Source of the DNA: CAZEQJ01 sp964514385
GTDB taxonomy: Bacteria > Bacteroidota > Bacteroidia > Cytophagales > Cyclobacteriaceae
Length of the DNA stretch: 64,000 nucleotides
Direction of reading: 5' to 3'
Assembly: GCA_964514385.1 (NCBI GenBank)
Contig: CAZEQJ010000014.1
Coordinates: forward strand, 12,464-76,463
Shown: one piece after another, positions 25,988 through 35,635 of the stretch
How positions within the stretch are numbered: the first letter of the stretch is position 1
Layout: every line of letters starts with the position of its first letter
Translations under genes and position numbers: made by a program
Notes under the pieces: generated by a model
The model's database searches: none
Seen by the model: only the letters and a program-made list of their open reading frames with translations
What the model was told of the DNA's origin: nothing

Positions 25988-28549
25988 ATGAAAAAACTGA
26001 TAATTCTATTCGCCCTTATTTCGCATTTTGCGCTCAACGCTCAGAAAACACCCGACCTGCGGTATTACCTGCCGGATGAGAACTATAATTCTAGCATTCC
26101 CACACCTGCTGAGGTACTTGGTTTCGAAATAGGCGAGCGCCATGTGAGCCATGATCAGATGGTGCGTTATGTCGAAAAAATCACGGCAGCCTCCGGGCGT
26201 ATGAGTCTTGAAATTTATGGCCGCACTTTCGAGAAGCGACCTCTCATGTTGATAAAAATTACCTCCGAAGCCCGTCAGGGTCAGCTTGAGGACATCCGGC
26301 AGAAACGCAAAGAGGCGATACTAAACGGAAGTGACCTGTCTGATTTTCCCGCTGTTGTATATCAGGGGTATTCTGTGCATGGCAATGAGGCCAGCGGAGG
26401 CAATGCTGCATTACTGATGCTATACTATCTGGCCGCCTCTGAAAACCCGGAAGTGAAGGAATGGCTCGAAAATAACATAATACTGCTGGACCCCTGCTTC
26501 AATCCGGATGGGTTTAACCGGTTTTCCTCATGGGTAAATTCACATCGCTCACAGGTAGAGGTAAGTGACCCGAATCATCGGGAATTTGATGAAGAATGGC
26601 CGGGAGGACGCACCAACCATTATTGGTTTGATGTAAACCGGGACTGGTTACCTGTACAGTTGCCCGAAAGCAAGGGCCGGCTGGTAAATTTTCAAAAATG
26701 GCTTCCTAACGTATTAACGGACCACCATGAAATGGGTACCTATTCTACCTTCTTTTTTCAGCCTGGCATAGAATCGAGAACAAACCCTAACACACCAGAC
26801 AATAACGAGATGCTAACAGCTAAAATTGCCACCTATCATGCCGATGCACTAGATAGCATCGGTAGTCTCTATTATTCCAAAGAAAGCTATGATGATTTTT
26901 ACTATGGCAAAGGGTCTACGTATCCCGACATTAACGGGGCAGTAGGTATCCTGTTTGAACAGGCCTCCAGCAGAGGTAGTGCCCAGGAAAGCCCGCATGG
27001 GGTATTGCGCTTTCCCTTTACTGTCAGGAACCAGGTTGTTACTTCCTTTTCTACGCTGCGTGCTGCAAATGCATTACGCATCCAGCTGTTGGAGCATCAG
27101 CAACAGTTTTATGCTGAGTCAAAAGTTATGGCAAGTCAGGAAGAGTATCCGGCTACGCTGATAAAAGCAGATGACGGGCATCGCCTGAAAGCCTTTACCG
27201 AGATACTAGATGTACATGAAATAACCTATTTCAGTATGTCAGAAGCGGGATATCGTTCAGATGGAATCGATTTTAACAGGGAAAACGCCATAGTCGTGCC
27301 GCATGACCAGCGTCAATACAGGCTTTTCAAGATCATGACAGAAGATGTAACCTCATTTGAAGACAGCCTGTTTTATGATATTTCAGCCTGGTCATTCCTT
27401 CATTCTTTTCATCTGGAATCAGCTCCGTTTAAAGGAAGGAGGGTGGAAGACTATACCGCTGAGAAAAACTCTTTTTATCCTGACACCAGCTATCCGGAAT
27501 ACCAGGAAGGGATTGTGGCCTTTATAATTCCCTGGAAAACCTATTACAGTTCCGGTGTAGTGTATGAGCTGCAGGAAGCCGGCCTGAGGCTGAAGGTCAG
27601 CAACAGAGAAATTGATTTTGGAATAAGCAAAATTTATCGTGGTGACATCATTATTCCGATTCAGTCACAGGAGCTGAAAGGGAAAGCCCTTTACGACCTC
27701 ATCAGGGAAAAAGCATCGAAACATAATGTATCCTTTTTTTATACCAATAGTTACAGTCCGTTGGGTGCTCCCTTCGAATCACTGGAGAAGACAGGGCCCT
27801 ATCTGGGTAGCCGGAATATCGAACCATTGGAGCAGCCCCGGATTGCTTTACTCGTTGGAAGCGGTGTATCGGCTTATGACGCCGGCGAGGTATGGCATCT
27901 GCTGGATGAGCGTATGAAAATACCTGTGACCTTGCTGGAAACCAGTGATGTAAATGCCGGTACATTATCACGATACAACGTACTGATCATGGTGGATGGC
28001 AGCTACAGGATAAATAAAGATGTGCTGAGCAACTGGATTTCCGAAGGCAATACAATCATAGCATATGAAGATGCTGCACGATCACTCGCAATGACAGGCA
28101 TCACGGATGTTCAATTCAAAAGCCAGCAGGAACAACAAACCTCATCAGAGGAAAATTATGAAAATATGGAGCTTTTTGATGGTGCACAGGTGATTGGCGG
28201 AACCATATTTGCCGCAAAAGGTGATCTTACACATCCGTTGCTGTACGGCTATTCCCGGAAGCAGTTTCCCGTTTTCAGGTCTCACACGCTATACATGGAA
28301 ATGGCTGAAAATCCTCGATCCAATCCGTTGTCTTATGCCGCAGATCCGCTAATAAGTGGCTATATTTCAGATGAGCAATTAGCGCAAATCCGGAACACAG
28401 CCGCTATCGATGTAAGTGGTGTTGGCCGCGGCAGGGTGATCTCGTTTATGGACAACACCAATTTCCGGGCCTTTTGGTGGGGAACCAACAAGCTGTTGAT
28501 GAATGCCATTTTCTTTGGTTCAACGCTGGATTACGGCACCACACGATAA
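25988..28549 (+). CDS. Exported M14-family zinc carboxypeptidase-like protein
   Basis: 853 residues with a signal peptide (about 1-18, ending L-N-A-Q). The N-terminal 370 residues form an M14 carboxypeptidase domain: H131-G-N-E134 gives two zinc ligands, T-D-H-H-E (His246/His247) the third region, and F-E-Q-A-S-S-R-G-S near 325 probably carries the catalytic Glu. The remaining ~480 residues include a likely flavodoxin-like or glutamine-amidotransferase-like domain (R-I-A-L-L-V-G-S-G near 620, V-L-I-M-V-D-G-S near 665). Large M14 proteins of this build are common in Bacteroidota and probably degrade peptides outside the cytoplasm. Confidence 0.85.
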   Translation: MKKLIILFALISHFALNAQKTPDLRYYLPDENYNSSIPTPAEVLGFEIGERHVSHDQMVRYVEKITAASGRMSLEIYGRTFEKRPLMLIKITSEARQGQLEDIRQKRKEAILNGSDLSDFPAVVYQGYSVHGNEASGGNAALLMLYYLAASENPEVKEWLENNIILLDPCFNPDGFNRFSSWVNSHRSQVEVSDPNHREFDEEWPGGRTNHYWFDVNRDWLPVQLPESKGRLVNFQKWLPNVLTDHHEMGTYSTFFFQPGIESRTNPNTPDNNEMLTAKIATYHADALDSIGSLYYSKESYDDFYYGKGSTYPDINGAVGILFEQASSRGSAQESPHGVLRFPFTVRNQVVTSFSTLRAANALRIQLLEHQQQFYAESKVMASQEEYPATLIKADDGHRLKAFTEILDVHEITYFSMSEAGYRSDGIDFNRENAIVVPHDQRQYRLFKIMTEDVTSFEDSLFYDISAWSFLHSFHLESAPFKGRRVEDYTAEKNSFYPDTSYPEYQEGIVAFIIPWKTYYSSGVVYELQEAGLRLKVSNREIDFGISKIYRGDIIIPIQSQELKGKALYDLIREKASKHNVSFFYTNSYSPLGAPFESLEKTGPYLGSRNIEPLEQPRIALLVGSGVSAYDAGEVWHLLDERMKIPVTLLETSDVNAGTLSRYNVLIMVDGSYRINKDVLSNWISEGNTIIAYEDAARSLAMTGITDVQFKSQQEQQTSSEENYENMELFDGAQVIGGTIFAAKGDLTHPLLYGYSRKQFPVFRSHTLYMEMAENPRSNPLSYAADPLISGYISDEQLAQIRNTAAIDVSGVGRGRVISFMDNTNFRAFWWGTNKLLMNAIFFGSTLDYGTTR

Positions 28550-28556
28550 TTTTTCT

Positions 28557-28564
28557 TATTTTTG
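28557..28564 (+). promoter_or_regulatory. Bacteroidota -7 element
   Basis: TATTTTTG matches TAnnTTTG and lies 15 bp before the GTG at 28580. It would give a transcript with almost no leader; no -33 element is clear. Confidence 0.35.
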
Positions 28565-28579
28565 TAAAAAAAATGAAGT

Positions 28580-29101
28580 GTGAACAAACGATTTTTTGCG
28601 TTTGACAAAAACTATTTGCTAAAAGAAGCCCAGGCGAAGGCTGAGTATGATCTCCTGCATGAGATGATGGCAATAGTACGCTCATCCTATGAGATGATGT
28701 TTAATCCCCTTGGGCTGGTCGATGATACTATCCTGGCTATACGCAATACGCCGTTTACGCGTGTGGAGGCTTTCTCCGGGTTTTATACACGTATGGCTGC
28801 GCTTTACCGGTATAAATTTGACGACAATCAGCTGGCACTCGTTTTTGATGGTAAAAGCAACGAGGAAAAATACAGGGAAGAATGGTCATGTCAGTTTCTG
28901 GACTGGATCAGAGACTTTTGTCAGGACCGGGTGTTTCTGGTGACGATAATAGAAGAAGGCCTTTTTTATAACGACCAAAATCGTTCCATGTCAGCAGAGC
29001 GGCTCATCACGTATCTTCATGAGAAGTTTGAGGTTCGCTTTTATCCGAAAAAGGGAATAACGCCCTGGAAGCCAAAGCCACGTATGCGGGTTAACCGTTA
29101 G
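28580..29101 (+). CDS. Conserved-looking protein of unknown function (173 aa)
   Basis: 173 residues, soluble, with no signal peptide. Rich in aromatic residues (F-F-A-F-D-K-N-Y at the start, F-Y-T-R-M-A-A-L-Y-R-Y near 68) and ending in a basic tail. The start is GTG; an ATG seven bases upstream opens only a ten-codon frame. The stop overlaps the stop of the convergent hybrid kinase by four bases (TTAG). I do not recognise the family. Confidence 0.65.
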   Translation: MNKRFFAFDKNYLLKEAQAKAEYDLLHEMMAIVRSSYEMMFNPLGLVDDTILAIRNTPFTRVEAFSGFYTRMAALYRYKFDDNQLALVFDGKSNEEKYREEWSCQFLDWIRDFCQDRVFLVTIIEEGLFYNDQNRSMSAERLITYLHEKFEVRFYPKKGITPWKPKPRMRVNR

Positions 29102-31026
29102 CCAGATCTTGCTTTTTCAGAGATCAGGCTAAGAATTTTCTGCTTCAATACGGCCGGTTTGAATGGCTTGGACACATGATCATCCATGCCCATTTCTTTC
29201 GATTTATTTTTTACATTAATAAAAGCGGATGCCGTAAGCGCAATAATTGGTGTGCGGTGCCGTCCGGTGTCTTTCTCTGTTTGCCTGATTTTCCTGGTGG
29301 TCTCATACCCGTCCATATTAGGCATCTGGATATCCATCAGTATAATATCGTAGGGGGAATTTTCAAATGCCTCCAATGCTTCATAGCCATCATTAGCAAT
29401 ATCTACTAGTACGTCCCATCTCGACATGATCTTTAATGCAACCTTCTGATTGATCAGATTGTCCTCTACGAGCAGTATTCTTGTGCCTTCAATAGACTCT
29501 GTGGATAATTCCATATCGGCTGGTTCTTCATTCGCCACATCAGATGGCTCAAGCGCCAGCACTACCGTAAAAGTAGAACCTTTGTCCAGTTCGCTTTCCA
29601 GCTTTATACTTCCACCCATCAATTCTACCAGCTTTTTGGTAATGGCAAGACCGAGTCCCGTCCCGCCATATTTTGTTGTAGTGCCGCTGGACGCCTGTGA
29701 GAAATGTTCAAAAACCTTTTCGTGATTTTCGGGCGCGATGCCGATGCCGGAGTCTTCAATTTCAATAGCGAGCATGACCTTGCTCTTGATGTCACGGATT
29801 ACTTTGGCCCGCACCCAAACATGACCCTCCTCTGTAAATTTAATAGCATTATTGATAAGGTTGGTGAATATCTGGTTCAGCTTTTGACCATCGCTGATCA
29901 GATAAGGAGGAATATTGTCGTCCCAGGTGAAGACCAGCTTTATTCCTTTTTGCTGTGCAGTAAACTGAAAGCTATCCACCAGATTCTGGATTAATTCTAC
30001 CAGATTATTTGGTGCATAATCAAATTCCATTTTAGCACTTTCAATCTTGGAGAAATCGAGGACGTCGTTGATAAGTGCCAGCAGCTGATTGGCAGAAAAG
30101 CCCAGTGTCTCGACATAATCTTTTTGCTCGGGGTTAAGATCTTCTGATTCGAGAAGGTGGGCCATGCCGATCACAGCATTGAGTGGGGTCCGGAGTTCAT
30201 GACTCATGGTGCTTAGAAACTGCTCTTTCGCCTTTGATGCCTCTTCCGCTTTTTCTTTGGCAAGAATTAGCTCTTCCTGCACCTTTTTTCTTTCGTTGAT
30301 TTCTTCATTAAGCAGCTCATTTTGTTCTTCGAGCATGATGGTTTTTTCCTCCAGCTCAGAAGTTCTTTCCTGCACCTGGATTTCAAGCATTTCATTGGCC
30401 TGCTTGACTTTGCTTGCTTCCCTTTCGAGCAGGTCTGTAAGTCTTTTGTTGATGCGCAATGCCAGCCATGCACCAAAGCCGGCAGTAGCAAAAACAATGA
30501 AGTATTCGACATACGTAATCCGGGACTGTTCATTAAAAAATAAGGCATCCGGAGCAAGATGTATCTTGTAATACTCGAATGAAATCAGGGTAATGGATAT
30601 AATAGCAAATAATATCGGCTGATAAATGCGAAAAGACAGGAAGCCGACAAAAATTAGACCGGTGAGGTAAATAAATGCTGACTCAATGTACGGGTAATTG
30701 AAGATCTCAAAAACCGCAATATTGAGGCTGCTGTTGATGGCATTGAAAACCAGATTGACTACCACACTTAATATGGTAAGGTTACTGGCCATTTCGGTTT
30801 TACCCCGATAAAGAAACCAAATGCTTAGAACCAGGCAGAGCACTGCCGTAAAGCCGGAAAAGAAAATAAGCCACTCCTGTTGAATGAGAAAAAAAAGCGA
30901 CCTGAAAAAGTTGAGAAGTAATAGTATCAGTGAGGTATAGAGAAGATACTTGGCCTTCTCCTTAACGGATAGGTTCTCTTTGCTTACTCCAATCAGTAAT
31001 CCCGATATCCACTGGTTGTCATTCAT
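29098..31026 (-). CDS. Hybrid histidine kinase with C-terminal receiver
   Basis: 642 residues. Six or so membrane helices occupy about 25-200, a long coiled coil (about 205-265) follows, then the phosphoacceptor domain with S-H-E-L-R-T-P-L (His276) and the ATPase domain (N-L-I-N-N-A-I-K-F-T, D-S-G-I-G-I, G-G-T-G-L-G-L). The C-terminal receiver starts near 513 with I-L-L-V-E-D-N and carries the phospho-accepting Asp565 in L-M-D-I-Q-M-P. No histidine phosphotransfer domain or DNA-binding output follows, so it must act through a separate partner. It is read 30 bp after the Snf2 helicase gene and may share its transcript. Confidence 0.92.
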   Translation of the reverse strand: MNDNQWISGLLIGVSKENLSVKEKAKYLLYTSLILLLLNFFRSLFFLIQQEWLIFFSGFTAVLCLVLSIWFLYRGKTEMASNLTILSVVVNLVFNAINSSLNIAVFEIFNYPYIESAFIYLTGLIFVGFLSFRIYQPILFAIISITLISFEYYKIHLAPDALFFNEQSRITYVEYFIVFATAGFGAWLALRINKRLTDLLEREASKVKQANEMLEIQVQERTSELEEKTIMLEEQNELLNEEINERKKVQEELILAKEKAEEASKAKEQFLSTMSHELRTPLNAVIGMAHLLESEDLNPEQKDYVETLGFSANQLLALINDVLDFSKIESAKMEFDYAPNNLVELIQNLVDSFQFTAQQKGIKLVFTWDDNIPPYLISDGQKLNQIFTNLINNAIKFTEEGHVWVRAKVIRDIKSKVMLAIEIEDSGIGIAPENHEKVFEHFSQASSGTTTKYGGTGLGLAITKKLVELMGGSIKLESELDKGSTFTVVLALEPSDVANEEPADMELSTESIEGTRILLVEDNLINQKVALKIMSRWDVLVDIANDGYEALEAFENSPYDIILMDIQMPNMDGYETTRKIRQTEKDTGRHRTPIIALTASAFINVKNKSKEMGMDDHVSKPFKPAVLKQKILSLISEKARSG

Positions 31027-31056
31027 CGGTAATGATTTACCCGAATATACAATAAT

Positions 31057-33972
31057 TTAATTGAAGATTGACTCAATATCTTCTTTAGACAGACTTTTTA
31101 CGAATTTATCTTCCGTAGATACCAGGCTTTCTGCCAGCGACAATTTATGCTTCTGCAGTTTTTGTATTTTCTCTTCTACCGTTTCTTTGGTGATAAACCG
31201 ATAAGTGAAAACATGGCGATTCTGGCCGATCCTGTGGGCGCGATCCACCGCCTGAGCTTCAATAGCAGGGTTCCACCAGGGATCAAGTAGGAACACATAA
31301 TCCGCCTGGGTAAGGTTTAAGCCGAGGCCTCCGGCTTTGAGGCTGATCAGAAATAGTTTTTTGTCAGGATCATGCTGGAAATCCTCTACTTCCTTTTGTC
31401 TGTTTTTTGTTGATCCGTCCAGATAGCTATACTGATAGCCCTTTTGATCCAGATAGGCCCTTACCAGGCCAAGGTGTTTTACAAACTGGCTAAAGATGAG
31501 GATTTTATGATCGTCAACAAGGGTGTTTTCAATCATGTAGGATAGCTCCTCCATCTTGCCTGAGTCGCCCTGATAGGATTCATCCACCATTGCCGGATGG
31601 TTGGCGATCTGCCGCAGCTTGGTTAAGCCCTGTAATACCATAAACTGCGACTTGTTTATGCCATGACTTTCTATGTGTTCCAGGATGTTGTTGCGGTAAT
31701 ACTCTTTTACCGATTCGTATTCCTTACGTTGTGGCTCTGTCATTGTGCAGAATTGGATCTGCTCGACCTTTTCGGGAAGCTCAGAAGCTACCTGCATTTT
31801 ATTTCTCCTGAGGATAAACGGCTTTATCAGCGCAGACAGCTTCTCCAGCCTGGTTGTATCTCCTTTCTTTTCAATAGGTATCTGGTAATGCTTTCTGAAA
31901 AATTTCTGTGTTCCCAACAAACCCGGATTGATGAATGACATTTGCGACCACAGGTCCATTGTGTTGTTTTCAATCGGGGTACCGGAAAGTATCAGTTTAT
32001 GTTTCGATGCCAGCTCACGGACAGATTTTGATATAATACTCTCGGGGTTTTTGATGGCCTGCGATTCATCGAGTATGATATAGTTGAAGTAATAGTTTTT
32101 TATGATGTCGATATCGAGTCGCAGTATACCATAGGATGTAATGACCAGGTCGTAATCGTTGAACTGCTCACAGTTTTTATTGCGGTTCGTTCCTGTGTAG
32201 GAGAATACCTTCAGTTCGGGTGTAAACTTGGCTGCCTCCAGTTCCCAGTTGTAAATAAGGGAGGTGGGCATTACCAGCAAGGAAGCCGGGGCGTCTGGTG
32301 TTTCGTCATGTACTCCCTGTAGCATCGCCAGTGTTTGTACAGTTTTACCGAGTCCCATATCATCTGCCAGACAGCCACCAAAGTTATAGCTTCGGAGAAA
32401 ATGCATCCAGTTAAACCCGGCCTTCTGATAGGGCCGGAGTTCGCCATGAAACGCAGATGGCAGCAACTGATCTTCAATGGTTTCGAAAGTGCGTAGTTTT
32501 TCCAGCTTCCGATCTATGGATACTTTGGCGATGTTGCCTTCCTTAATTTCATGCACCAGGGCAAGGTGATGTTTCTTTAACGTAACGACGCCTTCCTTTT
32601 CACTTGTAAAGGATATCAGGTCGCTGAATTTTTCTATCCATGATTCAGGAATTACAGCAATTTCACCGTTTGGCAGGTCAATGTTATAGGATTCGTTGAT
32701 TATGCTTTTACGCAATACACTGAATGGGATTTCATATTCTCCAAATTTTACAATGGCGTGGATATCAAACCAGTCTATATTCTCACGGATATCAAATGAG
32801 ATCTGTGGCTGTCCTACAAAGTATTTCTTTTTAGCATTCGTTTCCTGCCGTAATATATATCCTTCAGCCTTCAGGGTGTCCAGGTTTTCTGAAAGCCAGC
32901 TAAAAGCCCGCGTTGCCGGCATATCTGTTCTGCCATTCTGAATATTCAAGCCGCGTGAGACCAGAAAATTTTTGAGCTGCTTTTCCAGGTCAATGTTTCT
33001 GGATACACGGTAAAAATGATAATTGTCACCCTCTTTCTCCATTCGCACGGTGACGGGTTTATTGCCATTATGGCCAAAGGAAAAGCGGGAATACTGAAAC
33101 GAAAGGTCAAAAAGTATCCGTTCTTCCGGGCCTTCGTTAGCGGTATCCTCATCAAAAAGATCTTTCTGAACCGATGCCAGCGATGAAAAAGTAAGTACAG
33201 GCTCTGGTGCCGGCTTGAGTGTTTCTATCTCGAAACCTCGCGCAAAGACATCATGCTGCTCAAGTAGCGCTGTTACAAACTTCTGATAATAGGTTTCTTC
33301 TACTTTTTTGGGAATGACAATGAATTTTTTGTTGAGAAAGGGGGAAAGTTTATTGCCATCCAGTTCCTTTTCAAAATGATATAAATTACCCTTCAGGTAT
33401 AGCCATGCGGGTTTATGACATATGAGGATGGAGCCATTATATTGAAAATCTACTTTTTCGCCATCTTGTTTGATGGTAGGAAAATAATGGGTGTTATCTT
33501 CATTTCTGCGAAAATGGAAAAGCACTGTAGCAGGTGCCTGTTGGACATCAATTTTCTTCCAGGCCGGCTCACCATCGTTGCCCATTTCATAAAGAAGCTT
33601 GTCCTTTAGCAGCAATTGCAGGATTTTGGCTCGCCGTCGCTCGAGGTAATTGTGTATTTCTGTCTGTAATGTTTTATTGTCGCTGCCGAATACCTTTTTG
33701 AAAAACTCATCGGGCTTGGTTTTTTTACGTTGAAAATGGTAGATCACAGCATCCTGCTGCATGGAGTCCATAAGTTTGATCAATTCCCGGTCTACCTCAT
33801 CAATACCGGAGCAGAATTCATCTGCATTCGCCGCACTGATGTTCTGATTCTGCAGTGACAGGTTGCCATGAGCATCGAGTTGTATGGCAAAAGATTCAAA
33901 CAAATAGCCCAGGTATTCATGCTGATACAATGAATATATAATTCTGAATGGCTGATTTGGAGATACCTGCAT
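31057..33972 (-). CDS. Snf2/RapA-type DNA helicase or translocase
   Basis: 971 residues. The C-terminal half (about 500-965) is a complete Snf2 ATPase: A-D-D-M-G-L-G-K-T-V-Q-T (Walker A), I-I-L-D-E-S-Q-A-I-K-N (Walker B, DESQ box), L-S-G-T-P-I-E-N-N, L-K-A-G-G-L-G-L-N-L-T and D-R-A-H-R-I-G-Q. The N-terminal ~480 residues are strand-rich and unlike the SWIM zinc-finger region of many bacterial Snf2 proteins; no cysteine cluster is seen. Such enzymes move along dsDNA and remodel bound proteins, RNA polymerase in the case of RapA. It starts directly at the LolC/E-like gene's stop, so it is in the rbfA operon. Confidence 0.92.
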   Translation of the reverse strand: MQVSPNQPFRIIYSLYQHEYLGYLFESFAIQLDAHGNLSLQNQNISAANADEFCSGIDEVDRELIKLMDSMQQDAVIYHFQRKKTKPDEFFKKVFGSDNKTLQTEIHNYLERRRAKILQLLLKDKLLYEMGNDGEPAWKKIDVQQAPATVLFHFRRNEDNTHYFPTIKQDGEKVDFQYNGSILICHKPAWLYLKGNLYHFEKELDGNKLSPFLNKKFIVIPKKVEETYYQKFVTALLEQHDVFARGFEIETLKPAPEPVLTFSSLASVQKDLFDEDTANEGPEERILFDLSFQYSRFSFGHNGNKPVTVRMEKEGDNYHFYRVSRNIDLEKQLKNFLVSRGLNIQNGRTDMPATRAFSWLSENLDTLKAEGYILRQETNAKKKYFVGQPQISFDIRENIDWFDIHAIVKFGEYEIPFSVLRKSIINESYNIDLPNGEIAVIPESWIEKFSDLISFTSEKEGVVTLKKHHLALVHEIKEGNIAKVSIDRKLEKLRTFETIEDQLLPSAFHGELRPYQKAGFNWMHFLRSYNFGGCLADDMGLGKTVQTLAMLQGVHDETPDAPASLLVMPTSLIYNWELEAAKFTPELKVFSYTGTNRNKNCEQFNDYDLVITSYGILRLDIDIIKNYYFNYIILDESQAIKNPESIISKSVRELASKHKLILSGTPIENNTMDLWSQMSFINPGLLGTQKFFRKHYQIPIEKKGDTTRLEKLSALIKPFILRRNKMQVASELPEKVEQIQFCTMTEPQRKEYESVKEYYRNNILEHIESHGINKSQFMVLQGLTKLRQIANHPAMVDESYQGDSGKMEELSYMIENTLVDDHKILIFSQFVKHLGLVRAYLDQKGYQYSYLDGSTKNRQKEVEDFQHDPDKKLFLISLKAGGLGLNLTQADYVFLLDPWWNPAIEAQAVDRAHRIGQNRHVFTYRFITKETVEEKIQKLQKHKLSLAESLVSTEDKFVKSLSKEDIESIFN

Positions 33973-35190
33973 TTACTTAGTGGTGTTAAATTGATCTCTG
34001 GCGGCAACGCTGGCAGGATATAGTGTAATGATCAGGGTAATGAAAATGACGCTTGACAGAATGAGTACCAGGTCACCTGTAGCAACCTGAATCGGATATA
34101 CATTCATGACAGCGCTGGATGTGCCCATCGTCAGGATGCCGAATCTATCCTGAAGCCAGCAAAAAATCAGACCCAGCAGCAGTCCGATAAATGCACCTCC
34201 AACCGACATGATCGCTCCTTCAAAAATGATGATTTTCTTCAGAGAGCTTCGGGTTATTCCGAGTGCCTGCAGAATGGCTATATCCTTTTTTTTGTCTATC
34301 ACCAGCATGGATAATGAAAAGAAAATGTTAATTGAAGCAATGAGCAAGATAACGGATAGACCTAAAAAACTAAAGAACTTTTCGATTTTAACGATCTTGA
34401 AGAGGGTGCCGTGTTGCTGATCGCTGTTTAATACATTAAAATCGGAGCCCAAATGCTGCTGAATGGATTGCTGTATTTTTTCAATATCAGCCCCGGTGGT
34501 AAGTAAGATGTCGAGTGAAGTGTATTTTTCCGGAATGTTGAAGAGTTTTCTGGCCCATCCAATTGGTACAAACATATACTCTTCATCGAATTGCTTTTCC
34601 ACTGCAAAGACTCCACCTGGAATGATCACCTGCTGACTGAATCGTGGCACAATGGACATAGGGCTGACACTCAGCGGATAAAATGCGCGAATTGCGTAAA
34701 ATGCATCATTATTGGGAATACCCAGTGTGTACTGCACACCCTGACCAATGATCGTGTAGGGAATACTATCTCGGTAAAGATCGGCGCTACCGGAAACAAG
34801 GTGCCGTATCCAGTCCTGTGTATTGGCAGAAGAGGCCTCCATGCCCTTGATGGTGACTACCGCATCGTTATCTTTATACTGCACATAGGCCTGTTCTTCC
34901 AGTACTTCCGATATGCCCCTTACACCGTCAATATTCAGGATTTCCTGTCGCTGACTATCTGACAATAGAAAATAAGGTTGTCGGGAATGGGATATCTCAA
35001 GAGGAGCATCAAAGGACTGGAATAAGGAACGTATAAGACCATCAAGGCCATTAAAAAGACTCATTACAATTACCATGACCATGGTGCCGCCTGCGATACA
35101 AATGACACTGATAATGGAAATGATATTGATAAAACTTCGCTTCTTTTTTGACCAGAAGTACTTCCTAGCAATGAAAAAGGGTAAGTTCAT
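33973..35190 (-). CDS. LolC/LolE-type ABC transporter permease
   Basis: 405 residues. One membrane helix near the N-terminus (about 22-48), a large periplasmic domain (50-260) and three further helices (about 270-395) give the FtsX/MacB-like permease layout; the N-terminal stretch F-I-A-R-K-Y-F-W-S-K-K-K-R-S-F-I-N-I-I-S-I-I-S is typical of the LolC/LolE group that pulls lipoproteins out of the inner membrane. The cognate ATPase LolD is not in the window. The start overlaps the rbfA stop by ATGA. Confidence 0.88.
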   Translation of the reverse strand: MNLPFFIARKYFWSKKKRSFINIISIISVICIAGGTMVMVIVMSLFNGLDGLIRSLFQSFDAPLEISHSRQPYFLLSDSQRQEILNIDGVRGISEVLEEQAYVQYKDNDAVVTIKGMEASSANTQDWIRHLVSGSADLYRDSIPYTIIGQGVQYTLGIPNNDAFYAIRAFYPLSVSPMSIVPRFSQQVIIPGGVFAVEKQFDEEYMFVPIGWARKLFNIPEKYTSLDILLTTGADIEKIQQSIQQHLGSDFNVLNSDQQHGTLFKIVKIEKFFSFLGLSVILLIASINIFFSLSMLVIDKKKDIAILQALGITRSSLKKIIIFEGAIMSVGGAFIGLLLGLIFCWLQDRFGILTMGTSSAVMNVYPIQVATGDLVLILSSVIFITLIITLYPASVAARDQFNTTK

Positions 35191-35555
35191 TCGTCATTAT
35201 CTTCTTTAGGAATGTCCAGGTTTTTCAGTATATCATTTATGCGCTGGGCGTGCTCCTGGCCTTCATCAAGATAGAATTGCAACTCCGGAATTTTTCGCAC
35301 CTGCTTGCCAATCCGATTACCCAGTATTTTTCGTATTTCCGGTTTCCTTTCCATGATCATATCGAAGGCCTGATCTCTACCTTGCTTCTGCAACAGACTC
35401 AGCCATATTTTTGCTATGCCCAGATCGGGTGATACGGTGACATCTGTAACGGAAATAAACAGCGAGCCAAACATGTTTTTGGTGTCCTGCTGAAAAATTT
35501 CACTCATCTCACGCTGAATAAGTTTTGAAACCTTATGTTGTCTTCTGTTATCCAT
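35187..35555 (-). CDS. rbfA: Ribosome-binding factor A
   Basis: 122 residues from the ATG at 35555 (M-D-N-R-R-Q-H-K-V-S-K-L-I-Q-R-E), the usual size; the upstream in-frame start at 35573 adds six hydrophobic residues not typical of the family. The KH-like fold helps mature the 16S rRNA 5' end, notably in the cold. Family marks are V-S-K-L-I-Q-R-E-M-S-E-I-F and V-S-P-D-L-G-I-A-K-I-W-L-S near 45-57, and F-Y-L-D-E-G near the end. First gene of the leftward operon rbfA - permease - Snf2. Confidence 0.92.
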   Translation of the reverse strand: MDNRRQHKVSKLIQREMSEIFQQDTKNMFGSLFISVTDVTVSPDLGIAKIWLSLLQKQGRDQAFDMIMERKPEIRKILGNRIGKQVRKIPELQFYLDEGQEHAQRINDILKNLDIPKEDNDE

Positions 35556-35635
35556 AATTATGATCAAATGCAAAGGTGCATTATTAATGTTATTTTTCGA
35601 TTATTGCAAAGTATAAGTTCTAACCAAATTACGAT